Source: Deltaproteobacteria bacterium IMCC39146 (lineage in GTDB: Bacteria; Desulfobacterota; Desulfuromonadia; Desulfuromonadales; BM103). From it: a stretch of 64,000 nucleotides of DNA. The stretch is from NCBI GenBank assembly GCA_030005635.1, contig JARUHP010000005.1, forward strand, positions 1-64,000, written 5' to 3'. Shown here piece by piece: positions 28,535-37,010 of the stretch (its first letter is position 1; the number at the start of each line of letters is the position of its first letter). A program made the translations under genes and the position numbers. The notes under the pieces were generated by a model, which was not told the origin of the DNA, did not search any database, and saw only the letters and a program-made list of their open reading frames with translations.

Positions 28535-28645
28535 CATCTTTACCACCCGTTCGCTTCTCTCACTTGAGTCACAGAGGACACAGAAAAAGCATAGAGATTC
28601 TTTAGTTTGTCTCTGTGCTCTCTGTGACTCTGTGGTGAAAGATGT
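28535..28645. repeat. imperfect palindromic repeat (AGTCACAGAGGACACAGA phrase)
   Basis: The outer arms CATCTTTACCAC and GTGGTGAAAGATG pair. The inner arms GAGTCACAGAGGACACAGA and TCTCTGTGCTCTCTGTGACTC also pair. It occupies the spacer between the kinase-like gene and the small Cys protein; nothing else coding is seen in 28,433-28,704. Confidence 0.75.
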
Positions 28646-28704
28646 TTGGGTGGCCTAGTTTTTTTGCTCACTGATACATCGTCGCTTGCTGCGAGTTAAT
28701 TCGT

Positions 28705-28899
28705 TTATATTTTGGCAAATGGACTCGGGTTACAGAGGTCAAGAGCATTCTTGGCAACGCCATTGCAATTGTGGCAGGTATGGCCTGGATCGACCATAAG
28801 GGCCGCGACTTCCTTTTTGAGTCCCTGTTTTCTCAACTCACAGAGATGCAGATGGTGTCTCGCAGGATCTTTACATGCGTCTTTTACTTCTTCTGACAT
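28705..28899 (-). CDS. small cysteine/histidine-rich conserved-looking protein
   Basis: 64 residues. A strong GGAGG ribosome site lies 4 bases before the ATG. Composition is unusual: DPARHHLHLCELRKQGL, then PGHTCHNCNGVAKNALDLCNP. One CxxC plus further Cys and four His suggest metal binding. There is no membrane segment or signal peptide. It is monocistronic and points opposite to its neighbours. I recall similar short proteins in Geobacter relatives but cannot name the family. Confidence 0.7.
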   Translation of the reverse strand: MSEEVKDACKDPARHHLHLCELRKQGLKKEVAALMVDPGHTCHNCNGVAKNALDLCNPSPFAKI

Positions 28900-29068
28900 A
28901 AGGCCTCCATGTGGTAATGATTAACTTTAATGGCACTCAATGGCTTGATTATAACATTCATCGGTGTGATCGAAATCTAAATGGTCGTTTTTTACTCCAA
29001 CTCAAGGTTTGAGCTTCTGCATTTAGAGTCATCTCAAACCTTCTCTCAATATTAAGTAGATTATTCTT

Positions 29069-29773
29069 ATGCTTTTAATCGATAGCAATGAATCAATGGA
29101 TGCGGCAGAATTGGTTGATACGGCCGAGATCCCGGGCAATGGTGGTGAACTCCTGCTTTTCAAGTGCGATGAGGAATACTCCATCAGCATCAAAGGGTCG
29201 GGAGTCCTGATGAATACCTGGGCGCATCAGTCTGAGGATGCCTTGGCTGAACTTGCCTGTCGCAAAATATCAGCTCGTGAGCGTCCACGGGTCTTGATCG
29301 GTGGTCTTGGTATGGGCTTTACCCTTGCCGCCGCGTTGCGTCATCTTGGTGAGGATGCCGAGGTAGTGGTGGCAGAGTTGGTGCCTGGAGTCGTGGCGTG
29401 GAACGAGGGTGTTCTTGGTAAATACGCGGAGCATCCGCTACAGGATAAGCGAACCACGATTCTCGAGGGCGATGTTGCCAAACGTATCCGCTCACAAAAA
29501 CAAAACTATGATGCGATCCTGCTTGATGTCGATAACGGTCCAAATGGCTTGACCCGTAAGAAAAATGACTGGCTCTATTCAACCGATGGTTTGACAGAGG
29601 CTTATAATTCTCTGCGGCCGGAAGGGATCTTGGCTGTCTGGTCGGCTGCGACTAGTCGCAATTTTATGGAGCGTTTACGTAAGGTTGGTTTCAAGGTGAA
29701 ACAGACACGCGTGCCCGAACAAGACAATAAAGGTGACCTTCATGCGATATGGATTGCTGAGAGGGGCGCATAA
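29069..29773 (+). CDS. spermidine-synthase-like SAM-fold protein
   Basis: 234 residues. The Rossmann-type core shows RVLIGGLGMGFTLAAALRHLG, the acidic strand end VVVAELVPGVVAWN, and YDAILLDVDNGPNG. These match the spermidine-synthase superfamily. It lacks the N-terminal beta-barrel of SpeE and the polyamine-site motifs I would expect, so true aminopropyl transfer is doubtful. It is a stand-alone gene with a terminator. The ATG at 29069 has no strong ribosome site, so the start is less certain. Confidence 0.82.
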   Translation: MLLIDSNESMDAAELVDTAEIPGNGGELLLFKCDEEYSISIKGSGVLMNTWAHQSEDALAELACRKISARERPRVLIGGLGMGFTLAAALRHLGEDAEVVVAELVPGVVAWNEGVLGKYAEHPLQDKRTTILEGDVAKRIRSQKQNYDAILLDVDNGPNGLTRKKNDWLYSTDGLTEAYNSLRPEGILAVWSAATSRNFMERLRKVGFKVKQTRVPEQDNKGDLHAIWIAERGA

Positions 29774-29816
29774 TCAAGAGTAGGATATCTTCCAAGGCTT
29801 AATCTTTAGAATAAAT

Positions 29817-29865
29817 AAAAATGGCGCAAACAAGGACTTAACCTTTTTTGCGCCATTTTTGTTTT
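29817..29865 (+). terminator. terminator after the spermidine-synthase-like gene
   Basis: Perfect 14-bp stem AAAAATGGCGCAAA/TTTGCGCCATTTTT followed by GTTTTC. Confidence 0.85.
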
Positions 29866-30060
29866 CGTGGGCGAGCGTCACGCGCTCAAGGATCAAGCCC
29901 TTCAGCCAAAGCCGGAACCGCTTGGTGCCGCGCAGGTGGAACTGGCCGCGAAAACAGAAACGGCTTTAAACGCCTCTTGTCCGCAATCAGGGCATTATGC
30001 ACCTCTCAAACTTAACGTTCGGCAATTTATATATATTATACGATTTATACAAGAAGTTTT
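29866..30060. other. unexplained GC-rich island between two terminators
   Basis: About 140 bases of higher G+C (29,866-30,005) followed by an AT-rich stretch. They lie between the terminator at 29,817-29,865 and the bidirectional one at 30,077-30,120. A 69-codon plus-strand frame (GTG start, no ribosome site) spans it, but I do not recognise it. The GC-rich part may be a remnant of foreign DNA or a small RNA. No function can be supported. Confidence 0.3.
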
Positions 30061-30076
30061 TGTGATGTATGAGTGA

Positions 30077-30120
30077 CAACTAAAAAAGGACGGCTCACAT
30101 GAGCCGTCCTTTTTTAGTTG
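30077..30120. terminator. bidirectional terminator serving hcp
   Basis: A perfect 21-bp stem (CAACTAAAAAAGGACGGCTCA and its complement) with a CA loop has an A-run on one arm and a T-run on the other, so it works on both strands. It lies 16 bp beyond the hcp stop. Confidence 0.92.
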
Positions 30121-30135
30121 TACGATCAATTTACG

Positions 30136-31758
30136 TTAGCCGAGGATTTCCTTAAGGTCTGCTTCGGCAGTTGTAATCGGACCGATATTGTAATTCTCAA
30201 CCAGGAAGTTGAGCACGTTAGGCGTAATGAATGCCGGCAGTGATGGTCCGAGTTTGATGTTTTTGATGCCGAGATACAGCAGGGTCAGCAGGATGGCAAC
30301 GGCCTTCTGCTCGTACCATGACAGAACCATGGAGAGAGGCAGGTCGTTGACGCCGCATTCGAATGCGTCTGCAAGAGCGACGGCAACCTGGATGGCGCTG
30401 TAGGCGTCGTTGCACTGACCGACGTCGAGGAGGCGAGGGATGCCGCCGATGTCACCAAGGTCAAGCTTGTTAAAGCGGAACTTGCCACAAGCGAGTGTCA
30501 GGATAATGGTATCCTTCGGGGCTTGTTCGGCAAACTCGGTGTAGTAGTTACGGCCGGATTTGGCCCCGTCGCAGCCGCCAACCAGGAAGAAATGCTTGAT
30601 TGCGCCAGCTTTAACACCTTCGATGACTTTGTCGGCAACACCGAGGATGGCGTTGTGACCGAAACCGGTCAGAATCTCTTGCCCCGGCGCGTCTGCAAAA
30701 CCGTCACATGCCTGCGCTTTTGCAATGACTTCTGCGAAGTCCCAGCCATCAAGATGCTTGACGCCTGGCCATTGCACCAAACCCCAGGTGAAGAGGCGGT
30801 CAATGTAGCTGTCTGCAGGCTTCTGGATGCAGTTAGTGTTGAAGATGATGGCACCTGGGAACTCGGCGAACTCTTTGTGTTGGTCCTGCCAGGCACCACC
30901 GTAGTTAGCAACCAGGTGTGCGTACTTCTTGAGGCCGGGATAGCCGTGAGCTGGCAGCATCTCGCCGTGAGTGTAGATGTTGATGCCTGTGCCTTCGGTC
31001 TGCTTAAGCAGCTCTTCGAGGAACTTGAGGTCGTGGCCAGAAACCAGAATGCCTTTACCCGCTTTGGTGCCCAACTGAACAGGAGTTGGAACCGGGTGGC
31101 CGTAAGCTTCAACATGGGCCTGGTTGAGCAGCTCCATGGTGACGTAGTTGATGCGACCGGCTTCCATGGCCAGACCGACGTTGGCCATCAGGTCGAGGCT
31201 GTCGTCGAGCATTGCGGCCAGGGCTTTGTGAGTGTAAGCGTAGATCTCATCAGACTCTTTGCCGAGGATACGGGCGTGGTCAGCATAGGCAGCGTAGCCT
31301 TTGATGCCGTACATGATGATCTCGCGGACCGAGTGAATGTCGGCATCGACGGTGTAGTCTTTGACGCCGTGCAGTTGACCCAGTTTGATTTGCTCCTCAA
31401 TAGATGCAGGAAGAGCCCAGTCTTGAGCTGCCGCAGGAACGGCACCATCATAAGCGGCGGCCAGTTGCTTGGCCTTGCCGCGCAGACGAACACCCTCATT
31501 GATAAATTTGGAGACCGCCTCAGGGTCGAAGTCGACGTTGGTGACGGTGGTGAAGAGGCCGTCAATCATGAAACGATCGATTTCCTGATCCTTGGCGCCA
31601 TTTGCACGAGCTTTGTCGGCCCAGAATGCGATGCCTTTCATGGTGTAAACCAACAAATCTTGCAGGGCGGCTACGTCAGGTTGTTTGCCGCAGACACCGA
31701 CCACTGTACAGCCGGTTCCTTTGGCTGCTTGCTCACATTGATAACAAAACATTGACAT
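30136..31758 (-). CDS. hcp: hydroxylamine reductase / hybrid-cluster protein, class I
   Basis: 540 residues. It holds a [4Fe-4S] cluster and the 4Fe-2O-2S hybrid cluster. It reduces hydroxylamine and/or NO-related species in nitrosative stress. N-terminal cysteines C5, C8, C17 and C23 (C-x2-C-x8-C-x5-C) mark class I, typical of strict anaerobes. Hybrid-cluster ligands are visible in SGHDLKFLEELL, NTNCIQKP, LVGGCDGAKSGRNYY, LACGKFRFN and GQCNDAYSA. GGAGG precedes the ATG. It is a single-gene unit with an upstream palindrome that may bind a CRP/FNR-family regulator such as HcpR. No hcr reductase gene is adjacent. Confidence 0.97.
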   Translation of the reverse strand: MSMFCYQCEQAAKGTGCTVVGVCGKQPDVAALQDLLVYTMKGIAFWADKARANGAKDQEIDRFMIDGLFTTVTNVDFDPEAVSKFINEGVRLRGKAKQLAAAYDGAVPAAAQDWALPASIEEQIKLGQLHGVKDYTVDADIHSVREIIMYGIKGYAAYADHARILGKESDEIYAYTHKALAAMLDDSLDLMANVGLAMEAGRINYVTMELLNQAHVEAYGHPVPTPVQLGTKAGKGILVSGHDLKFLEELLKQTEGTGINIYTHGEMLPAHGYPGLKKYAHLVANYGGAWQDQHKEFAEFPGAIIFNTNCIQKPADSYIDRLFTWGLVQWPGVKHLDGWDFAEVIAKAQACDGFADAPGQEILTGFGHNAILGVADKVIEGVKAGAIKHFFLVGGCDGAKSGRNYYTEFAEQAPKDTIILTLACGKFRFNKLDLGDIGGIPRLLDVGQCNDAYSAIQVAVALADAFECGVNDLPLSMVLSWYEQKAVAILLTLLYLGIKNIKLGPSLPAFITPNVLNFLVENYNIGPITTAEADLKEILG

Positions 31759-31792
31759 GGGATTTTCCTCCGTTAGGTTCGTTGTGTTAAAG

Positions 31793-31813
31793 TTTTGTTC
31801 ATTGGTGACAAAA
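31793..31813. promoter_or_regulatory. palindromic operator upstream of hcp
   Basis: TTTTGT-N9-ACAAAA, 21 bases, is centred 45 bp upstream of the hcp start. A further GTGACAA copy lies at 31903-31909. The form resembles CRP/FNR-family boxes but the half-site spacing is one base shorter than a CRP box. The position is too close to the gene for a class II activator site, so a repressor or a leader-located site is more likely. Confidence 0.45.
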
Positions 31814-32047
31814 CTTGGTAAGTTTAACAGTTTTTTGGCAAATGTCTTTCTGCTTTAGTGCGATTATTTGCTATACTTTCGAATCTATTCGCATAACTTG
31901 ATGTGACAATAACCCATCGCTTACCTGGATGGATTTGACAGAGGTCAAGAAAATCAAAAAAAATGCTGCGCGTGGCGAGAAGTGCAAAGACCCAACAAAA
32001 TCAAATTAATCCAGCTTATTTTTTTACGGTTCTGTAAACCCAAAACT

Positions 32048-32152
32048 GTTTAACGCAGAGGCGCAAAGAGCGCAGAGGGAAAACGGTTCAAAGTTATAAA
32101 ACTGGCTCAGTTCTGACTGTTTTTCTCAGCGTCTCCGCGTCTTTGCGTTAAT
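32048..32152. repeat. imperfect palindromic intergenic repeat (AACGCAAAGACGC phrase), second member
   Basis: The left arm TTTAACGCAGAGGCGCAAAG is followed by AGCGCAGAGGG. The right arm reads back as TTAACGCAAAGACGCGGAGA. It shares its words and layout with 4276-4390. It lies in the 516-bp hcp-EVE spacer, which also carries the hcp control region and two fragments of the CGCTAC/GCGTGGC repeat type. Confidence 0.75.
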
Positions 32153-32274
32153 AAATAGCCTGAATTTGCCTTGTCTTTGTTTTGGTTATAGAGACCCGTT
32201 TTTTTATGAATGCTTTTATGTCAGTGATTTTTTTCCCCCGCTACACGCTACATGCTACGAAGTTAAGAGGTCTT

Positions 32275-32754
32275 ATGCCAAAATACTGGTTGATGAAGTC
32301 TGAACCCGATTGTTTCTCCCTCGATGATTTGCAACAGATGCCGGACATGACGGAACACTGGGACGGGGTGCGTAATTATCAGGCTCGGAACCTTATGCGT
32401 GACACTATCAAGGTTGGTGACGGAGTGCTTTTCTACCATAGCAATTGCAAGGAACCATCGATTGTTGGTTTGGCAAAGGTCGTTCGTGAAGGTTATCCGG
32501 ATCATACAGCGCTTGATCCACGCGAGAAACACTTTGATCCCAAGTCGACGGATGAAAAGCCAATATGGTGTATGGTCGACGTTCAGTACCTTTGTCATCT
32601 TCCGCACCCTTTAAGTCGAGATGCGCTACGTCAACATCCGATTCTCAGTGGCATGGGCGTCTTGCGCAAGGGCAACCGCCTATCGGTTCAGCCCGTGTCT
32701 GCTGAAGAGTGGCAAACCGTCCTTTCCATAAATTGTGTAGATGACCCACTGTAA
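32275..32754 (+). CDS. EVE-domain protein (PUA-like, modified-base binder)
   Basis: 159 residues from ATG 32275, chosen because the domain starts at once (KYWLMKSEPDCFSLDDL) and AGAGG is upstream. The hallmarks HWDGVRNYQARN, GDGVLFYHSNCKEP, IVGLAKV and YPDHTA cover the full EVE fold. Members such as human THYN1 bind modified cytosines in DNA or RNA. In bacteria some take part in restriction or RNA-modification systems, but here it stands alone with AsmA downstream, so a housekeeping role is more likely. Confidence 0.93.
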   Translation: MPKYWLMKSEPDCFSLDDLQQMPDMTEHWDGVRNYQARNLMRDTIKVGDGVLFYHSNCKEPSIVGLAKVVREGYPDHTALDPREKHFDPKSTDEKPIWCMVDVQYLCHLPHPLSRDALRQHPILSGMGVLRKGNRLSVQPVSAEEWQTVLSINCVDDPL

Positions 32755-32820
32755 GCAAATGCGTTAAACTTGAATTCTGGTGGTTAACCAATGAACTTTG
32801 TTGAGCCTTGGGGTGTGTAA

Positions 32821-35253
32821 ATGAATAAAGGGTTGAAAATACTGTCCGGTATCGGCGCTGTCCTGATTCTTCTTATTATCGCTTTGATCGTTCTGGCAAC
32901 TGTGTTGATTACACCTGAGAGGGTGAAAGAAACAATTCTGCCGCTGGCAGAAGAGAACATTCATCGCAAGATTGAACTTGGTAACATTGAGGTCAGCCTG
33001 CTCTCCGGCATCGAGATCCATGGGTTGAAGCTCTATGAGAAGAACGGCCAGGATCTTTTCGTCTCTACCGATCTAGTCAAACTCAAATACCAACTATTGC
33101 CACTATTAGCGATGAAGGTCGTTGTTGATGAGATCCGTCTGGAAAAGCCGAGTATAAGGGTCGTTCGATATAAGGATGGGCAATTCAATTATAGCGATCT
33201 GATCAAAGGGGCCGACTCTGAAACCGCATCTAAAAATACTCAGGCTCAAGCGACACCAGGCAGTGAGCCGAAGAATGGCGAGAGTGACCTTCCCCTCAGC
33301 CTGCTTGTAGCAAGCCTGCTCCTTCAGGATGGGCATCTGGTCTTTCACGATCATGTCCTGAATGATAAAGCGCCTTATCGTTTTGAAATCTCTGGCTTAC
33401 AGGTTGCTGCACAGGGCGTATCGCTCACCGGGAAGATTCCACTCTCAGTACAGTGCCAACTCAACGAAAGTCCTTTAACACTTGATGGGCACATCAACCT
33501 GCAGCCCTTCGGCGTGGACTTCGACATCGCAATGAAGGACCTGGATGTTGTCGCATTCAGCCCCTATTTCAAGGAAAGCCTACCCGGCAACCTGGGTGGG
33601 GCGAAACTGTCTCTTAAGTCAAACCTGCTCGGAACCTTCGAAGCCCTGGGCTTGAAAGGGTCAGTATCTCTAGCGGACCTGGATCTGATCCTCGACACCA
33701 TGCCGGAAGCCCCTCTGGAAAACGCAGAGGTGAATGTCGACCTCGACCTACTGCTGGATCATAAGAAGGATTTACTTCGGATCCAGAGCTTTGATCTTGA
33801 TTTCAACGGCATCAAGCTCGGGGTCGTTGGTGAGGTTGACTCAGTTCTTACCCGTCCGATTCTCAAACTCACACTCTCTGTTCCTGATCTAAAAATTCGT
33901 CAGGCGATAGATGCCGTACCGCAGAGCCTGATTGGTGAGGTCAGTTCTCTTGACCCTGCGGGTTCACTTTCAGCAGAGGCCTCTTTGGCTGGCTCCTTTG
34001 ATAACCCTCAATCTTTATTGAAATCGGTACAGGTTGATCTTGAAGATGTTCAGGCTACAGCAGGGGGGCAACGTCCTGCTTTTTCCGGACGTTTGCTGCT
34101 GAGCGGTGATCGTCTTAACTCTGAAGGGTTACAGGTTCGTCTCGGTGATAATAATGCTGACATTAAGCTCACGGCTAGCCGACTCTTTACCCCACCGGTG
34201 GTTGTTACTGCCGATATTACTTCAAAAAGATTCCTGCTTGAGCCCCTTCTGCTGGGCAGCGCGTCACCGGGTGCCGCCGCAGAAGAGGTGACGACCGGAT
34301 CGAACCAGGAGCAGGGCTCAAAAGAAGAACTTGGCCCCTTTGATATCCCGGTTCATGCGACCGGATCCATCTCGGTGGCTGAGGCCCTCTGGAAAGATTT
34401 GACGATCAGGGACTTCATCGCCCGTTATGAACTGAAAGATAACATCTTCAAACTTTCGCAGATGGATGGCAATGTGGCTGGTGGCTCATTCAGTTCCACT
34501 GCAAGTGTAGATCTCAGGAAGAAAGGCTTGGCGTACAGCGCAAACCTTGGTTTAAATTCTGTTCAGGCGGATCCGTTGCTGACCGCATTCCTCCCGAAAG
34601 CAGCAGGAAGCCTGCTCGGAGCCATGAATCTTTCGTTTGATCTGGATGGTCGTGGCTCTCAGTGGAAAACTCTTAGCCGAAACCTCTCTGGTGCTGGAGA
34701 TATGCTGGTCTCCGACGGGCGTCTGGCTAGCCCGGGTCTGGTTAAGGGTTTCAGTTCTGTTGTGCAGCTTTCGGATCTTAAGGATATCCAGTTTGAAAAT
34801 TTCAAGGCTCAATTCAAGGTTGTTGATGGAAAGGTTCAATTGGACAGCCAGATTATCAGCAAACTTCTCAAGCTTTCTCCAAAAGGAACGGTCGGTTTGG
34901 ACGGCTCATTGGATTTGGGCCTTGATACACGCCTTAGCCCTGAACTTTCTGCCAGACTCGATAAAGGTGGCAGCGTCACGCGCTACCTGGAAGATCAGGA
35001 CGGTTGGACCCAGCTGCCGTTATTGCTGAAGGGAGACCTTTCTTCTCCCCGGTTCGGCCTCGATCCGAAAGGAATCAACCGTCAGGCGAGTAAAGCTTTG
35101 GGTCAGGAGCTGAATCGTCAGCTTGATAAACTTTTCAAGTCGAAAGACAGCAACAGTACAACCGAGGCTCAACCCGGAGGAGAGACTGAACCTGCGCTGG
35201 ATCCGGGCCGTAAGTTGTTACAGGACTCTCTACAGAAACTCTTTGGCAATTGA
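32821..35253 (+). CDS. AsmA family protein
   Basis: 810 residues. One N-terminal membrane segment (about 8-32) anchors a long periplasmic beta-rich protein. The early sequence (ERVKETILPLAEENIHRKIELGNIEVS) and the C-terminal region (residues about 590-740, LSFDLDGRGSQWKTLSRNLSGAGDML) are typical of AsmA. The family forms bridge-like grooves linked to lipid transport and outer-membrane assembly. A Ser/Gly/Glu-rich tail ends the protein. There is no clear ribosome site before ATG 32821. Confidence 0.9.
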   Translation: MNKGLKILSGIGAVLILLIIALIVLATVLITPERVKETILPLAEENIHRKIELGNIEVSLLSGIEIHGLKLYEKNGQDLFVSTDLVKLKYQLLPLLAMKVVVDEIRLEKPSIRVVRYKDGQFNYSDLIKGADSETASKNTQAQATPGSEPKNGESDLPLSLLVASLLLQDGHLVFHDHVLNDKAPYRFEISGLQVAAQGVSLTGKIPLSVQCQLNESPLTLDGHINLQPFGVDFDIAMKDLDVVAFSPYFKESLPGNLGGAKLSLKSNLLGTFEALGLKGSVSLADLDLILDTMPEAPLENAEVNVDLDLLLDHKKDLLRIQSFDLDFNGIKLGVVGEVDSVLTRPILKLTLSVPDLKIRQAIDAVPQSLIGEVSSLDPAGSLSAEASLAGSFDNPQSLLKSVQVDLEDVQATAGGQRPAFSGRLLLSGDRLNSEGLQVRLGDNNADIKLTASRLFTPPVVVTADITSKRFLLEPLLLGSASPGAAAEEVTTGSNQEQGSKEELGPFDIPVHATGSISVAEALWKDLTIRDFIARYELKDNIFKLSQMDGNVAGGSFSSTASVDLRKKGLAYSANLGLNSVQADPLLTAFLPKAAGSLLGAMNLSFDLDGRGSQWKTLSRNLSGAGDMLVSDGRLASPGLVKGFSSVVQLSDLKDIQFENFKAQFKVVDGKVQLDSQIISKLLKLSPKGTVGLDGSLDLGLDTRLSPELSARLDKGGSVTRYLEDQDGWTQLPLLLKGDLSSPRFGLDPKGINRQASKALGQELNRQLDKLFKSKDSNSTTEAQPGGETEPALDPGRKLLQDSLQKLFGN

Positions 35254-35306
35254 CAGTTTCTCAAGCCTGGATTACAAACGAAGGAAAATATAGGAAGGAA
35301 CTATTT

Positions 35307-35798
35307 ATGAATGGTATCAGGTACTTCAGTGGTTTTGAAGTTGTGCGCGCCGCAAAGGAAGTCGAAAAGAGTGGCCATCGTTTTTATTCGACCATGTCAG
35401 AGAGAGCTTCTGATGCGACGTTAAAAGAGCTTTTCTCCTGGTTGGCTCAGGATGAAGTTGAGCACCTCAAACGCTTGACTCAATTGGAGGCAAAGTATCA
35501 GGACGACGCAATTGTCGAGTATGAAGAGGAGTTCCTGCCATACTTGAGCCAATTCTCCGACACGAAAATTTTTCCTGATGCGGAACAGCTCGAAGCGGTT
35601 TTGAAAACTGACACGGCAGATATCCAGGCTCTTGATCTTGCGATAGAAGCAGAAGAGAAGTTCGCCGAATATTTTCTCAAGGCCAGTGCTCTTGCACTGG
35701 CTGATGATGGTAAGGAAGCGTTCGGTTGGTTGGCTGGTGAAGAAGTCAGACACGCAAAGATCTTAAAAGAGCGTCGCGCTAAATTTGCCGGAGAGTAA
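35307..35798 (+). CDS. ferritin-like (rubrerythrin-type) diiron protein without rubredoxin domain
   Basis: 163 residues from ATG 35307 with AGGAAGGA upstream; an earlier in-frame start overlapping asmA is unlikely. Four-helix diiron ligands are visible: AAKEVEKSGHRFY, QDEVEHLKRL, AIEAEEKFAEYF and GEEVRHAKIL. There is no CxxC rubredoxin domain at either end, so it needs an external electron donor. Such proteins detoxify peroxide or handle iron in anaerobes. Confidence 0.9.
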   Translation: MNGIRYFSGFEVVRAAKEVEKSGHRFYSTMSERASDATLKELFSWLAQDEVEHLKRLTQLEAKYQDDAIVEYEEEFLPYLSQFSDTKIFPDAEQLEAVLKTDTADIQALDLAIEAEEKFAEYFLKASALALADDGKEAFGWLAGEEVRHAKILKERRAKFAGE

Positions 35799-35854
35799 TC
35801 TGTTTTTTTTCTTTAATGAAGTTATTCAGGCTGGATTGATCTTTGGGAGAGGGT

Positions 35855-36196
35855 ATGGCGGAAAACCGTTATAAGAAGCGCCACCGAAAAAGGATTTCAC
35901 TCAACTTTGGTATCAGTAAAGCCGAAAAGTTTGGCTTTACTGACGATATCAACCATGATGGGCTATTTATTCGTTCAGCCGTCTGCGCCAAACCTGGTGT
36001 TACCATTAAGGTAGAGATTAAGCATGAGTCTGGCTTGATTGTACTTTTGGGCGAGGTGCGTTGGGCCAAGAAAATCCCGCCCAACATTTTGCACAAGCTC
36101 AAAGGCGGGATGGGAGTGCGGATTATCTCTTTCCTGTCTGGCGAAGAGCTTTATCATGCTCTGTGTGATGAACTTGATGAGAAACGGGGATCCTGA
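35855..36196 (+). CDS. PilZ-domain protein with an altered c-di-GMP motif
   Basis: 113 residues from ATG 35855, directly after GGGAGAGGGT. RKRISLNF with upstream basic residues matches the RxxxR arm. DINHDGLFI aligns with the D/NxSxxG motif, but the serine is replaced by asparagine. The rest (GEVRWAKK, GMGVRIISF) is the usual PilZ barrel. It may bind c-di-GMP weakly or act as a protein-interaction module. No chemotaxis or motility gene is adjacent. A terminator follows. Confidence 0.78.
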   Translation: MAENRYKKRHRKRISLNFGISKAEKFGFTDDINHDGLFIRSAVCAKPGVTIKVEIKHESGLIVLLGEVRWAKKIPPNILHKLKGGMGVRIISFLSGEELYHALCDELDEKRGS

Positions 36197-36239
36197 CAGG
36201 TAATCGCTTTTTCTCTTAATCTTTGAGCACCATAAAGTG

Positions 36240-36275
36240 AAAGGCCTGCCACTTGATGCGCAGGCCTTTATTTTA
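36240..36275 (+). terminator. terminator after the PilZ gene
   Basis: Perfect 10-bp stem AAAGGCCTGC/GCAGGCCTTT followed by ATTTTA. Confidence 0.8.
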
Positions 36276-36546
36276 CCTATCCTTATGTCCCTAATCACGG
36301 GCTATTCCGGCGTCGAAACCCGCCGGTTCGTTTGAAACTATTGCAATGATCGGGCTTAGAATCGATAGGCGAACCTCCTTGTGGGGGGGGTGAAGATCTA
36401 AGCAACGTTGATTTTATTCAGTATAACCCTTCTCATGGTTGTTGCACTCTTTTCAGTAAATTTTATGAAGAATTATCCTACGCTCATTTATCCCCTATGA
36501 GTCTAAACAGAATAGCTTGATCGGGTGTTTTTATTGAGAGACGATC
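36276..36546. other. non-coding spacer with possible structure
   Basis: No ORF is supported. It contains GCCGGTTCG near 36,321-36,330 pairing with GCGAACC near 36,370, and a run of eight G after 36,384. I see no known riboswitch motif. It lies between a terminator and the 3' end of a minus-strand gene, so it could hold a small RNA. Confidence 0.25.
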
Positions 36547-36918
36547 TTATCGCCAGCCTTCATAGTTTAATAGAAGCTCACAGATAATCTCTGTGCACTC
36601 GTGATCCAGGTCCAGAGTCAGGCCACTTAAGGACTTGTGACATTCGATTCGATACGCCAGTTCTTCTCCCCATGCCGGGTCGTAAAAACTGACCATGGCT
36701 GCCAGGAATTGTTCTTCCCCCTCGCTCTCTTCTTCGAAAAGAGCTTCTATCGTCTCTTTCAGGGGGGTTAGCTTTTCTTTTGACCGGGCCGTTTCAGGCG
36801 AGCCGGGGCCAAAGAACTGCGGGCCGAGAAACTCAACGCCATGCTTCCAGGCATCGAGGAAACGTGCACGTTTCTGGTCCGACTGCTGCAGTACATTCAG
36901 CACATTATCTTTGTGCAT
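36547..36918 (-). CDS. conserved-looking hypothetical protein, acidic, soluble
   Basis: 123 residues. AGGTGA precedes the ATG. It is soluble, helical and acidic (EEESEGEEQFLAAM), with aromatic patches (FLGPQFFGPG, FYDPAWGEELAY) and a C-terminal CTEIICELLLNYEGW. No catalytic motif or metal site is recognised. Codon use resembles its neighbours. It is flanked by non-coding DNA on both sides. Confidence 0.65.
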   Translation of the reverse strand: MHKDNVLNVLQQSDQKRARFLDAWKHGVEFLGPQFFGPGSPETARSKEKLTPLKETIEALFEEESEGEEQFLAAMVSFYDPAWGEELAYRIECHKSLSGLTLDLDHECTEIICELLLNYEGWR

Positions 36919-37010
36919 GAGTCACCTCACTTGTTCTGTACGGGAGCTTTGAGTGGTTTTAAAAGATATTTTAACAGAGAAAAGTTTTTGTGCGGGGTGG
37001 TGGAGATATT

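Noticed and set aside
28377-28658. 93-codon frame across the kinase-gene end
   Set aside because: Reads through a terminator and a palindromic repeat.
30523-31755. 410-codon plus-strand frame antisense to hcp
   Set aside because: Mirror frame of a highly conserved gene; no ribosome site or recognisable domains.
36360-36400. Possible c-di-GMP riboswitch near the PilZ gene
   Set aside because: No GEMM core motif or tetraloop receptor could be found on either strand.
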